Positions 34,200 through 42,341 of a DNA stretch of 56,044 nucleotides are shown here, piece after piece. The DNA comes from JAVBMC01 sp031552845 (GTDB lineage Bacteria; Verrucomicrobiota; Kiritimatiellia; RFP12; DVOR01): positions 1 through 56,044 of the forward strand of contig JAVBMC010000051.1 in assembly GCA_031552845.1 (NCBI GenBank). Reading direction: 5' to 3'. Numbering within the stretch: position 1 is the first letter of the stretch; each line of letters starts with the position of its first letter. A model generated the notes under the pieces. It made no database searches. It worked only from the letters and a program-made list of their open reading frames with translations, and was not told where the DNA came from. The position numbers and the translations under genes are program-made.

Positions 34200-35900
34200 C
34201 TACTTCCGGCCTTTGGAGCGGAACTGACGGCGGGGCAACGGACGTGCATCGGCGCCTTTGGCGTGCTGGGCGTCGGACGAGTGCCACTGATGTTCGGTGT
34301 TGACGGGAATGCGCTTCTTGATGAACTTCTCGACTTCCTGCAGGTAGTGCTTGTCGCGTGGCGCAACGATAGAGACTGCGCTGCCATCCGCTCCGGCACG
34401 GGCGGTGCGCCCGATGCGGTGGACGTAGGATTCGGCCTCGTCGGGCATGTCAAAGTTCACCACATGCGTGATGCGTTCGACGTCGATACCGCGCGAGGCG
34501 ATATCGGTTGCGACCAAGGCTTTAATCTTTCCGGCCTTGAACGCGCTGAGCGCACGGGTGCGGGCGGCTTGGCTCTTGTCGCCATGAATCGCCTCCGCCT
34601 TGATGCCGGCTTTAGTCAATGCCTCAGCCACTTTATTGGCCGAGTGACGCATCCGCACAAATACCAGTACGCGGTCCCACGAGTTGGTGCCGAGCAGGTT
34701 GGTCAGCACATCCATCTTGCTGTCGGGGTCGGCATACATCACCACTTGATCAATCCGATCAACCGTGGGCGACTCGGGCGCAATGCGTACTTCGACCGGT
34801 GTTGTCTTGAAAAGCTTCTTGGCCAGCTCGGTCACCTCCGGCGTAAATGTCGCGGAGAAGAAGAGCGTTTGGCGCTTGACGGGGAGCTGGTCGATGATGC
34901 GCGTGACGTCGGGCAGAAAGCCCATGTCGAGCATGCGGTCGGCTTCATCCAACACAAAGAAGTCAATCGCGTCGAGCGAGACGGCCTTTTGCTTGATCAA
35001 GTCGAGCAGGCGCCCCGGCGTGGCGGTCAGCACGGCAACACCGCGGCTGAGGGTGGATATCTGCGGGTTGATGCTCACGCCGCCAAAGGCCATGGCGTGA
35101 GGGAAGCGCAAGTGACGTCCGTACGCATGGACGCTGGCATCGATCTGTGCGGCGAGTTCGCGCGTTGGCGCTAAGATAAGCGCACGCGGACGGCGAGGAC
35201 GGAGAGTCATCTCGTCCACCATCAGGTGGTTGAGGATGGGCAGCGTGAACGCGGCGGTTTTGCCGGTGCCGGTCTGTGCACAGGCGAGGACATCTTTACC
35301 GGCGAGGAGCGGACGCATGGTCTGCTCTTGCACGGGCGTGGGCGTGACGTAGCCTTGTTCAGTGATGGCACGCTTGAGCGGCTGTACCAAAAGATCAAAG
35401 GCGCCTTCGCACTGGATGTCGCGGCCGGACTCTGTGCGGACGCGGGCTTTGCGTTCAAAGGTGTCGTGGACGAGATCCATCACGCCATCGTCATCGCGGT
35501 CTTTGCCGTGAGCGCCGTGTACGTAAGGACGTGCAGGACGGCGTTCGGAGCTGGCGCCTTTCTTGAAGGGCGCACCACCAGCTTTCTTAAATGGAGCGCC
35601 ACCGCGTTCAGTACGTGCACCGCGTTCAGGCTTGTCGGCGTAGGGACGTGCGGGACGTGCCGGTCTGTCAGCGTGCGATTGCGTGGGGCGTCCCGATGCA
35701 GAGATTGAGATGCGTGCGGGGCGTTTGGATGTATCTGCAGACGGACGCGCGGGGCGGTCTGATTTGTCGGCTGGGGCAGCGTCCGGATACTTTTTCTTCG
35801 GCTTCCAGGCGTTGCGCTCTTTCTTGGGCTGGGAGGTGAGGAACTTTTTGAAATGGGGGTCAAGGGGTTCGCTGTTGCGGCCCTTACGGGATTTCTTCAT
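34200..35900 (-). CDS. DEAD-box RNA helicase with long basic N-terminal extension
   Basis: 566 residues. The helicase core (about 165-540) has the Q motif (PTPVQEQT), motif I AQTGTGKT, Ia PTRELAAQ, Ib TATPGR, II DEAD, III SAT, V ATDIASRGID and VI HRIGRTARAG, close to the RhlE type. The first 160 residues are low-complexity and basic with repeated RPARP and APFKK units, likely disordered RNA-binding sequence. RhlE-type helicases act in ribosome assembly or RNA decay. An N-terminal rather than C-terminal basic tail is unusual. The ATG directly abuts the stop of gpsA, so it is the third gene of the plsY-gpsA operon. Confidence 0.94.
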   Translation of the reverse strand: MKKSRKGRNSEPLDPHFKKFLTSQPKKERNAWKPKKKYPDAAPADKSDRPARPSADTSKRPARISISASGRPTQSHADRPARPARPYADKPERGARTERGGAPFKKAGGAPFKKGASSERRPARPYVHGAHGKDRDDDGVMDLVHDTFERKARVRTESGRDIQCEGAFDLLVQPLKRAITEQGYVTPTPVQEQTMRPLLAGKDVLACAQTGTGKTAAFTLPILNHLMVDEMTLRPRRPRALILAPTRELAAQIDASVHAYGRHLRFPHAMAFGGVSINPQISTLSRGVAVLTATPGRLLDLIKQKAVSLDAIDFFVLDEADRMLDMGFLPDVTRIIDQLPVKRQTLFFSATFTPEVTELAKKLFKTTPVEVRIAPESPTVDRIDQVVMYADPDSKMDVLTNLLGTNSWDRVLVFVRMRHSANKVAEALTKAGIKAEAIHGDKSQAARTRALSAFKAGKIKALVATDIASRGIDVERITHVVNFDMPDEAESYVHRIGRTARAGADGSAVSIVAPRDKHYLQEVEKFIKKRIPVNTEHQWHSSDAQHAKGADARPLPRRQFRSKGRK

Positions 35901-36893
35901 TTAGATGCTTTCGGGTTTTGTTTCGCGGTTCATTAGTGCAGAGACCTCCCGGGCCGCATCCTCATTTTCATAGCAGAGACGGTAGACGGTATCTGAGATT
36001 GGCATTTCGACGGCGTGTTCGGCCGCGAGCTGTTTGACGATCTTGGCGTTCCAAACGCCTTCGGCCACCATCTTCATCCGCGCGAGGATGGCGTTGATCT
36101 TTTCACCTTTGCCGAGGGCTTCACCGACAGCGTGATTGCGGCTGTGCTGGCTGGTGCAGGTGACGATGAGGTCGCCCATACCGCTGAGTCCCGCAAAGGT
36201 TTCGGCCTTAGCGCCCATAGTGACGCCGAGGCGGGTGATTTCAACGAGGCCGCGCGTGATAATCGCCGCGCGGGTATTATCGCCAAAACCGAGGCCATCG
36301 CTGGCGCCGACTGAGATGGCGATGACGTTTTTGACTGCGCCGCCGATCTCCACGCCGATGGGGTCGTTGGAGGTGTAAACGCGGAAGCGCGGTCCTGAAA
36401 ATGTTTGCTGCACGAGCGTGGAGAGCACCTCGTTCGTGCTGGCGGCCACGACTGCGGTGGGGAGTCCGCGGGCGACTTCCTCGGCGTGGCTGGGGCCTGA
36501 GAGGATGACGATGTTTTTGTTGTCGAGGATTTCTTTGGCGATGGTGCTCATACGGCGGTGGGTCTGTTCACAAAAGCCTTTGGTCAAGCTCACGACCGGT
36601 ATCGTCTTCGGAATCAGCCCGGCAAAGCGGGTGCAGACGTCACGAAAGTATTTGGAAGGCATTGCCAGCACAACCATTCCGGCATCCTTGAGCGCAACTT
36701 CGGCATCAGCGGTAAAGTGGAGCGACTCGGGCAGCGTCACGCCGGGGAGGAAGTTGACATTCTCATGCTTGGCGTTGGTTTCAGCCACGTAGTCGGCAAA
36801 AGGTCCCCACATGGTGACGTGGTGTCCGTAACCGTTGAGCAGCAAACCAACCGCCGTGCCCCAGCCGCCATCGCCGATAATTGCAATTTTCAT
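35901..36893 (-). CDS. gpsA: Glycerol-3-phosphate dehydrogenase [NAD(P)+]
   Basis: 330 residues, standard length. It reduces dihydroxyacetone phosphate to sn-glycerol 3-phosphate for membrane lipid synthesis. The dinucleotide-binding start is IAIIGDGGWGTAVGLLL. Other landmarks are VLAMPSKYFRDV, LSGPSHAEEVARGLPT, GGAVKNVIAISVGASDGLGFGDNT (the Lys is catalytic in the family), GMGDLIVTCTSQHSRN and AEGVWNAKIV. The ATG overlaps the stop of plsY (ATGA), which couples production of glycerol phosphate to the acyltransferase using it. Confidence 0.97.
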   Translation of the reverse strand: MKIAIIGDGGWGTAVGLLLNGYGHHVTMWGPFADYVAETNAKHENVNFLPGVTLPESLHFTADAEVALKDAGMVVLAMPSKYFRDVCTRFAGLIPKTIPVVSLTKGFCEQTHRRMSTIAKEILDNKNIVILSGPSHAEEVARGLPTAVVAASTNEVLSTLVQQTFSGPRFRVYTSNDPIGVEIGGAVKNVIAISVGASDGLGFGDNTRAAIITRGLVEITRLGVTMGAKAETFAGLSGMGDLIVTCTSQHSRNHAVGEALGKGEKINAILARMKMVAEGVWNAKIVKQLAAEHAVEMPISDTVYRLCYENEDAAREVSALMNRETKPESI

Positions 36894-37531
36894 GGAGAGC
36901 CCTTTCGCGTAAATGAGAATCGAGGTTCAGTGCCGGCCAAGAGCCGCGTGATGTTTGAACGGTGTTTAAGGATGGCAATTGCTCCCAGCAGCGACAGCAC
37001 GCCCGGGAACCATAATGGCGCCCCTTTATACAAGAACCACGACGAGACGATAATCGACGCGGCCGCGCCGATTGATGAAAGCGAGATGTAGCGGAACGCG
37101 ATGAACAGCACGACGAACACGAGTCCCGCAATCCCCGCCGCCGCTGGCGCCAAACCAATCAGCAAACCCAAGCTCGACGCCACGCCCTTGCCCCCTTTGA
37201 GGCCCAAGAAGCACGTCCAGTTATGCCCCACCACCGTCAACGCACCTGCAAAGACCGACGCCGCCAGCGTGTCCGCCGGCCCGGAGATGAAGCGCAGCAG
37301 CAATGGCGCGAGCAAAGCCGCGCCTGCATAACCTTTGAACAGGTCGCAAATGAATGTCGCAATCCCCGCAGTCTTGCCGACACAGCGGTAGACGTTTGTC
37401 ATGCCGATGTTGCCGCTGCCCACGGTGCGGATGTCCACGCCATTCATGCGTGCAATCAAAAAGCCGTAAGGGATCGATCCCCACAAATAGGCGCTCACGC
37501 CCAAAACCAGCCAATACCAAAAGTGTGCCAT
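36890..37531 (-). CDS. plsY: Acyl-phosphate:glycerol-3-phosphate acyltransferase
   Basis: 213 residues, an integral membrane protein with five predicted helices. It transfers an acyl group from acyl phosphate to the 1-position of glycerol 3-phosphate, the first step of phosphatidic acid synthesis. Signature loops are SIPYGFLIAR, VGSGNIGMTNVYR and the GlyGlyLysGly loop in LGLKGGKGVASSLG. I chose ATG 37531; an in-frame ATG at 37558 overlaps the likely -10 box (TGCTATACT, 37548-37540 on the minus strand). It is the first gene of the plsY-gpsA-helicase operon. Confidence 0.95.
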   Translation of the reverse strand: MAHFWYWLVLGVSAYLWGSIPYGFLIARMNGVDIRTVGSGNIGMTNVYRCVGKTAGIATFICDLFKGYAGAALLAPLLLRFISGPADTLAASVFAGALTVVGHNWTCFLGLKGGKGVASSLGLLIGLAPAAAGIAGLVFVVLFIAFRYISLSSIGAAASIIVSSWFLYKGAPLWFPGVLSLLGAIAILKHRSNITRLLAGTEPRFSFTRKGSP

Positions 37532-38114
37532 ATGTGCGCGTAGTATAGCATATCCCATCCCTAAAAGAGAGTAATAAGTAATGGAAGAGAAAAGTAATAA
37601 GTGATAAGTCAGAGGTGATAAGTTGGGGGGCTAAACGCGTAGAAAATTGTCCGCGTTAGCCCTACTCTTAAAAGGTAGGGCAGGTTTCGCCGAAACCGCC
37701 GCATCCACACCGTCGCCCGCAAACCCACACACAATCATTACCCGTACGGCGTGCTCGGCGAGCGTCGCCCTACCTGCTGACGCACACAAGGAAAAGCAAC
37801 AAGAGAAAGATACGGGAGATGTGTGCGATGCCCGTGTGAATGTTAAAACCTATATCGGATTTGTCAAAAACCGACACGGGTTTCATCCAGAACCTATACG
37901 GGTTTCGTACAAAACCTATACAGGTTTTTACAAAACCCCGTATGGGTTTTCGCGGTTAGAGCGGCAAGTGCACCAACCTCACCCCACGGCATACATTTCG
38001 CCGCAAGGTAACGCCCAAAGCGGGCAAATATATTCAAGGACGCGCCCATGTTATTCTATAGACGCAAAAGGGCCTGTTTTATTGCGGGCATACTAGGCGC
38101 AAGCTTTATGGCCT
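37532..38114. other. Gene-free stretch with rearranged repeats and a phased array
   Basis: 583 bases without a supported gene. 37572-37625 is made of GTAATAAG/GTGATAAG heptamer-like units. 37660-37790 holds pieces of the dispersed repeat (GGTAGGGC, CCGAAACCGCCGC, GCCCTACC) in mixed order. The 22-bp array is at 37845-37953. A possible extended -10 (TGCTATACT) for plsY lies at its left edge. Confidence 0.6.
37845..37953. repeat. 22-bp-phased AAACC/GGTTT palindromic array
   Basis: Five units start at 37845, 37867, 37889, 37911 and 37932 (one unit is 21 bp). The type unit is AAAACCTATACGGGTTT with five variable bases after it; the arms AAACC and GGGTTT form the dyad while the centre varies (TATATC, GACAC, TATAC, CCGTAT). 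It follows the end of the lipoprotein operon and lies beyond plsY's promoter. Confidence 0.85.
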
Positions 38115-38750
38115 TTACCGGCGCGGTTGCCGGAGCTGGTTCAAGTCCACATCCTTCAGCTTGCCTTGCAGCTCTTCAAACGTTCGCCCCTCCGCCACAA
38201 CGCTGCCGAGGCCCCAATGGATGGCGGTAATTTCTTCGCGCGAGATATCAATGGGACAAGGATGGAATTGTCCCTCGCGTCCATCGTCAAAAATAACGGC
38301 CGATATTTTTAAGGTTTCAGAAAGGCGGTCGGCATTGAGATATTGAATCGGCTTGCCTTCGTAGGTCGAGCGCAGCGCGGGATAATTTGTGAGCGTAATA
38401 TAAGGCGGGATGACGGCGCGTGGGTGCAGGCGGCTGTCGTAGCGAGGATGTTTACGCGAGGAGTCTTTAGCCGGGGTTTCGATGCTCATGCCGACGAGCG
38501 GATCGTCGAAGGCGCGCTGTTCGCCCCATGGGTGGCGGTAGATGAGGTAGAGTTTGACGGCGGTATCTTTGACGCGCGGCACATTGTCGGGCAAGCGCAC
38601 GAACACCCAACGGGAATCGGGTGCGCCAAGATGGCTGACTCGCTGCGAGAGTTCCGGGGTGTGCCAGCTCGTGTGCCTGCAACCGAGCAAAGTGAGCACT
38701 ATGGCAATGGTTGTTACGCAAATGCTAAGATATGAAAAGAATCTCTTCAT
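38115..38750 (-). CDS. Unknown lipoprotein (lipoprotein family member 3 of 3)
   Basis: 211 residues with a lipoprotein signal ending LTLLGC (Cys at about 24). I do not recognise a named family. It shares with the two upstream lipoproteins the order: a short RW-V-FV/LLE stretch after the signal, a TYEGKPIQYLN-type motif (about 130), then an ILDDG-type motif (here AVIFDDGREGQF), and a C-terminal SLAEL/TFEEL helix. Its ATG overlaps the stop of the previous gene (ATGA). Last gene of a six-gene operon. Location is probably the periplasmic face of a membrane. Confidence 0.8.
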   Translation of the reverse strand: MKRFFSYLSICVTTIAIVLTLLGCRHTSWHTPELSQRVSHLGAPDSRWVFVRLPDNVPRVKDTAVKLYLIYRHPWGEQRAFDDPLVGMSIETPAKDSSRKHPRYDSRLHPRAVIPPYITLTNYPALRSTYEGKPIQYLNADRLSETLKISAVIFDDGREGQFHPCPIDISREEITAIHWGLGSVVAEGRTFEELQGKLKDVDLNQLRQPRR

Positions 38751-39391
38751 GGCTGTTCTCCTTGCTTGGCGGAGGATTCAGGGAGAGGTTTCGCCTTGAG
38801 GGACTTCGTCAGTTCGGCCAAGCTGGGGGCTTCGCGCACGATGTTGTCATTGTTGATGATGAATACAGGCCAGCGCCAGTAATGGTCGCGATCTTCACTA
38901 ATCTCTGCCCCCGGCATTATGCCCATGAAGCCTTCGTCGCCGTCGTCGAGGATATAGAACGTAACGAATGGGAGACTGCGTTTCGCATTGCACACATTGA
39001 AATAGTAGGCGGGCTTGCCTTTGTAGGTGAGGTGCGCGGTGACGGCATTATCAAGCAGTTGGTTATGATTGATCTTGGACTTGTCTATCAAGCTCACATA
39101 GCCATCGCCCCGCTTTAATTCATACGCCCGCGTGATATAACCTTCGTCGATAATCCAACAGGTCGCTTCTGGCATTTTATGTAACAGGTGATAGGAAGGC
39201 GGTTGCGTCGAAACCGTAGCGTCAACGGTGGGCTGACTCTCTTCCAGTAGTATCCACCGCGATTCAGGCTTGCCGGTTTTCTTTGAAACTTCACCAATGC
39301 TTGGAGGCCCATAATTTCCAAAGCTACAACAGCCGGCAAGACTGAGAGTGAGAAGGGCGCAGGCGAGTGGGAGGAGTTTAGGTGTGGTCAT
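38747..39391 (-). CDS. Unknown lipoprotein (lipoprotein family member 2 of 3)
   Basis: 214 residues from ATG 39391. The open frame extends to 39763, but only as a shadow of the upstream gene. The signal ends LTLSLAGC with Cys at about 20. Shared family features are ESRWILLEES, TYKGKPAYYFNV, FYILDDGDEGFMGIM and APSLAELTKSLK. An extra WIIDEGYITRAYELKRGDGY matches WIIDDGRTGIRIYERP of member 1, so these two are the closer pair. ATGA overlap with the next gene couples their translation. No function is assigned. Confidence 0.8.
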   Translation of the reverse strand: MTTPKLLPLACALLTLSLAGCCSFGNYGPPSIGEVSKKTGKPESRWILLEESQPTVDATVSTQPPSYHLLHKMPEATCWIIDEGYITRAYELKRGDGYVSLIDKSKINHNQLLDNAVTAHLTYKGKPAYYFNVCNAKRSLPFVTFYILDDGDEGFMGIMPGAEISEDRDHYWRWPVFIINNDNIVREAPSLAELTKSLKAKPLPESSAKQGEQP

Positions 39392-39395
39392 GGTA

Positions 39396-40031
39396 TTACC
39401 TCGCGGTTGGAATGAGTTTGCGTAGGGCGTTGAAGGTGGAAGCTTGGCCGATGGGACGCAGGTCGAGTGCTCCGCCGTGGATGGGGTCGGGTTCAGAGCC
39501 GCCCCAATCGGTCTTGGGAATGGTGAGGGTGATGCCGGTGGTGCCGTCGTCGAGGATGATGCCGTGAAGTGCAGGGGTTTGCTGACGGATGAGCGGGATG
39601 TTGATGTAACAGGCGGGACGGTCGTTGTATTCCGTCCAGACAACGGGTTGACGGTTGAGGCCAGTGTAGTTGTCGAGCTGGGCGGAACGGAGACGGCTGA
39701 TGGTGTGACGCCCTTCGGGGAAGTTGGCGGGGCGCTCGTAAATGCGGATGCCGGTGCGGCCATCGTCGATGATCCACGTAGGACTGCCTGTCACACGACA
39801 AATAGCGATGAGGCGGGGCTTCGTCGAGAGTGCCGCAGGCGTATGCTGTGTGTCAGTCGGAACAGGCGCTTCAAAAAATGAAGGGCGTGTGGCGTCATCT
39901 GCATTAGTTGTGTGTTGGACGCTTTCCACAAGCATCCATTCAGTCCGAGGGGCAGACATGTTCAGCGCAGCACATCCGGCTAAGAGTATTGGCAAGAGAC
40001 AGAGGGCGATGAGGTGTTTAGCGGGCTTCAT
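39396..40031 (-). CDS. Unknown lipoprotein (lipoprotein family member 1 of 3)
   Basis: 211 residues from ATG 40031; signal ILLAGC with Cys at about 20. It contains RTEWMLVESVQ, PTWIIDDGRTGIRIYERP, EYNDRPACYINI and GIILDDGTTGITL, the family marks. Its first codons (MKPAKH) and the 14 bases they occupy are the same as the start of the membrane protein at 40018-41199, although the rest is unrelated; the start overlaps the 3' end of that gene. Only four bases separate it from member 2. No function is assigned. Confidence 0.8.
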   Translation of the reverse strand: MKPAKHLIALCLLPILLAGCAALNMSAPRTEWMLVESVQHTTNADDATRPSFFEAPVPTDTQHTPAALSTKPRLIAICRVTGSPTWIIDDGRTGIRIYERPANFPEGRHTISRLRSAQLDNYTGLNRQPVVWTEYNDRPACYINIPLIRQQTPALHGIILDDGTTGITLTIPKTDWGGSEPDPIHGGALDLRPIGQASTFNALRKLIPTAR

Positions 40032-41199
40032 GGTACGGCTCCTTGTTTTGTGGCACACCCCAGCCGTCTGATTTCTGGGTGTAGTTGCGGAGGAGGTCTT
40101 TGTCGAGGAGAAGGTGGAGGCGTATCCAGAGGATATTGGATGTGGATTTGTTCCACTCGTTGTATTGGGTGAGAGTCGTGCTCATGCCTTGGCGCAGTTC
40201 GGGCGTCATTTCATTGGGGGCATAGCAGAGGCGTTGAGTTGTGTGTTCGTAGTAAACAGGAACGCAAGGAACGGGGAGGAAGTTGTAGAGTGCGGTAAGT
40301 ACAATGATGCCGCCGAGCATCCACTGCCACGAACGGCGAGGGAATGCTTGAGGAGGCTCGGCCTCTGGAGTGTTGCGCTCGGAGATGATGATAGCGATCG
40401 TCCAGCAGGTGTAGAGTATGAATGGCGCGATGAATAGGCCGTCCTCAAGGTTGGCACCGATGATTCCACCGAAAGCGCTGAGTGTGATGCCGACTGCTCC
40501 GCCAATAGCTCCGTAGATTTTTTTACGGCGTAACCGTTCTGCGAATCCCGGTATGGCGCCTACGCAAGCTCCGAAAAAGCTTAGCAGCAGGATTGACAGG
40601 ATGAAGCAAAACGGTAGAAGTAAATAACCGCCGGGGAGGCTATACTTGTGGAGCAACCATCTGCACAACCATAGTATCCCGACAGTTATTGCAGTGACGA
40701 GTCCGCTGAGTGACAAGAGTGACAGCGTAGCAACGGCTAGGCGGCGAGGTGATGGACTTTGTGCGTGAGAGGTCAGTTTACGGTTGAGCCAGAAGAGCCC
40801 GCAGAGAAAGAGAGCGCCGATAGACAACATTCCAGCAAGCGTGGTGATGGTGATGAAGTATTTCAAAAGCTTGACATAGCGGGCGAGTTCATCTTCTGCA
40901 GATGCAAGCGCATCGGGCGTTGGCGTTTTGAGGAGGCGTTGCATTAAGCCGGTGCTATAAAGCTCAGAGAGGCGGCTTGCGATGTCATCCTGCGATAGTG
41001 TCTCATAGTCCTGCTGAAGATTCCAGAGCAGTCCGACATCTTTCCCGCTATACCGCATTTCTACACTGCATGGGATAATGACAGCCTCGTTGGCGCCGCA
41101 GAAAATTAATGCAGAGAGTAAAGCAACAGCTAGTGCTACCCAGATGATTTTATCGGCTACAGGGGTGAACCTTCGAAAGAAGTGTTTAGCGGGCTTCAT
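40018..41199 (-). CDS. Unknown multi-helix membrane protein (family member 3 of 3)
   Basis: 393 residues. One N-terminal helix (about 18-36) is followed by an outside segment with LQQDYETLSQDDIASRLSELY, then about six helices in two groups. Between them lies GAIPGFAERLRRKKIYGAIGG, a short basic loop. Near the C-terminus come FPRRSWQWM, YAPNEMTPELRQGM and EWNKSTSNILWIRLHLLLDK. Both upstream paralogs have all of these. I know no family with this layout. It overlaps the previous and the next gene by 14 bases each, inside the same sequence ATGAAGCCCGCTAAACAC. Confidence 0.82.
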   Translation of the reverse strand: MKPAKHFFRRFTPVADKIIWVALAVALLSALIFCGANEAVIIPCSVEMRYSGKDVGLLWNLQQDYETLSQDDIASRLSELYSTGLMQRLLKTPTPDALASAEDELARYVKLLKYFITITTLAGMLSIGALFLCGLFWLNRKLTSHAQSPSPRRLAVATLSLLSLSGLVTAITVGILWLCRWLLHKYSLPGGYLLLPFCFILSILLLSFFGACVGAIPGFAERLRRKKIYGAIGGAVGITLSAFGGIIGANLEDGLFIAPFILYTCWTIAIIISERNTPEAEPPQAFPRRSWQWMLGGIIVLTALYNFLPVPCVPVYYEHTTQRLCYAPNEMTPELRQGMSTTLTQYNEWNKSTSNILWIRLHLLLDKDLLRNYTQKSDGWGVPQNKEPYHEAR

Positions 41200-42334
41200 A
41201 GCGTGGTTCTTTTTGTGGTTTGCCCAAGTCCGTTGCTTGGCGGGTGTAGTCCCAGAGTTTGCCTTTGTTAAGGAATAGGTGGAGGCGTATCCAAAGGGTG
41301 TCGGAAGTGGACTTATTCCACTCGTTGTTTTGGGTGAGTGTTTTGCGCATGCCTTCGTGTAGTTCGGGCGTCATCTTCTTGGGGGCGTAGTAGCGGTATT
41401 TGGTGAAGTCATCATAATAGACCGGCACGCAGGGCACGGGGAGGAGGCGGTAGATGAATGTGAGCGCAACGATGCAAGTCAGAATCCAGCTCCAAGAACG
41501 GCGGGGGAATGCTTGGGGTATTTCGACTTCGGATGCAACCGGCTCTGAGCGGAGGATGTAAATCGTCCACCATGTGTAGAGAGCGAAGGGTAGGGAATAT
41601 AAGCCAAGGAGCGGATTATAGAGGACTGTCGCGGAGAAAAACATGCCGCCAATTGATCCGCCGATTGCTCCGCAGCGTGCCTTTTGCCGCCGCCTCTCTA
41701 CGAGTCCCGGCATGGCACCCATGCCAGCGCCAAGGAGCGCAGGCGAGATAAACGCGAGTACTATCAGCGGCAAAACGAATGTTAGAGAATCCTCGTTCAT
41801 ACAGAAGAAAAGATATGCCGCTCCGTAAGCTGCTCCGATGGTTAACGCCGTTAACAGCAGTGCAAGGCCTATCAGGCACAGGGAAGAGGGACGCGGTACA
41901 TGAGGTGCCAGCTTTCGGTTGACCCGGAAGAGTCCGCAGATGATGATGGTGCCGATGAGCAGTTGGTAGACGATGTTGACAGCAGAGAGTAAATTGTTGT
42001 GGAAGGTGACAGCATTATTGAACTCACGGTCTGCATTCTCAAGTTCATCCAGCGTGGAGGTTTCAATTAAGCGTTGCTTTAAGCCGGGGCTGTGGAGTTT
42101 CGAAAGGCGGTCGGAGATTTCGTCCTGTGACAACGTTGCATAATCTTGTTTCAGGAGGGCAATCGCCGCATTGTCATTTCTTGTAGGCCGCATCTCTACG
42201 CTCTCGACCCAGTCCGGCGTGAGGATGGCTTCGGTTGCCACCCAGAAGATTATTCCAGTGAGAAGACTGACGGCCATCGCCGTCCAGACGATCTTATCGG
42301 CTACGCGCGCGAATCTTTGGAGCGGAGTCTTCAT
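41186..42334 (-). CDS. Unknown multi-helix membrane protein (family member 2 of 3)
   Basis: 382 residues from ATG 42334, seven bases after the previous stop; an in-frame ATG at 42370 lies inside the previous gene. The shared layout is LQRFARVADKIVW start, LKQDYATLSQDEISDRLSKLH outside segment, GAMPGLVERRRQKARCGAIGG loop, FPRRSWSWI, YAPKKMTPELHEGM and EWNKSTSDTLWIRLHLFLNK end. The last residues (RYEAR) are encoded by the same bases that start the next gene. No Shine-Dalgarno is obvious, suggesting coupling to the upstream gene. Confidence 0.82.
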   Translation of the reverse strand: MKTPLQRFARVADKIVWTAMAVSLLTGIIFWVATEAILTPDWVESVEMRPTRNDNAAIALLKQDYATLSQDEISDRLSKLHSPGLKQRLIETSTLDELENADREFNNAVTFHNNLLSAVNIVYQLLIGTIIICGLFRVNRKLAPHVPRPSSLCLIGLALLLTALTIGAAYGAAYLFFCMNEDSLTFVLPLIVLAFISPALLGAGMGAMPGLVERRRQKARCGAIGGSIGGMFFSATVLYNPLLGLYSLPFALYTWWTIYILRSEPVASEVEIPQAFPRRSWSWILTCIVALTFIYRLLPVPCVPVYYDDFTKYRYYAPKKMTPELHEGMRKTLTQNNEWNKSTSDTLWIRLHLFLNKGKLWDYTRQATDLGKPQKEPRYEAR

Positions 42335-42341
42335 TAAGGTG

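Noticed and set aside
38128..38160. tRNA T-arm-like GGTTCAAGTCC
   Set aside because: It lies inside the lipoprotein coding region and no cloverleaf can be built around it.
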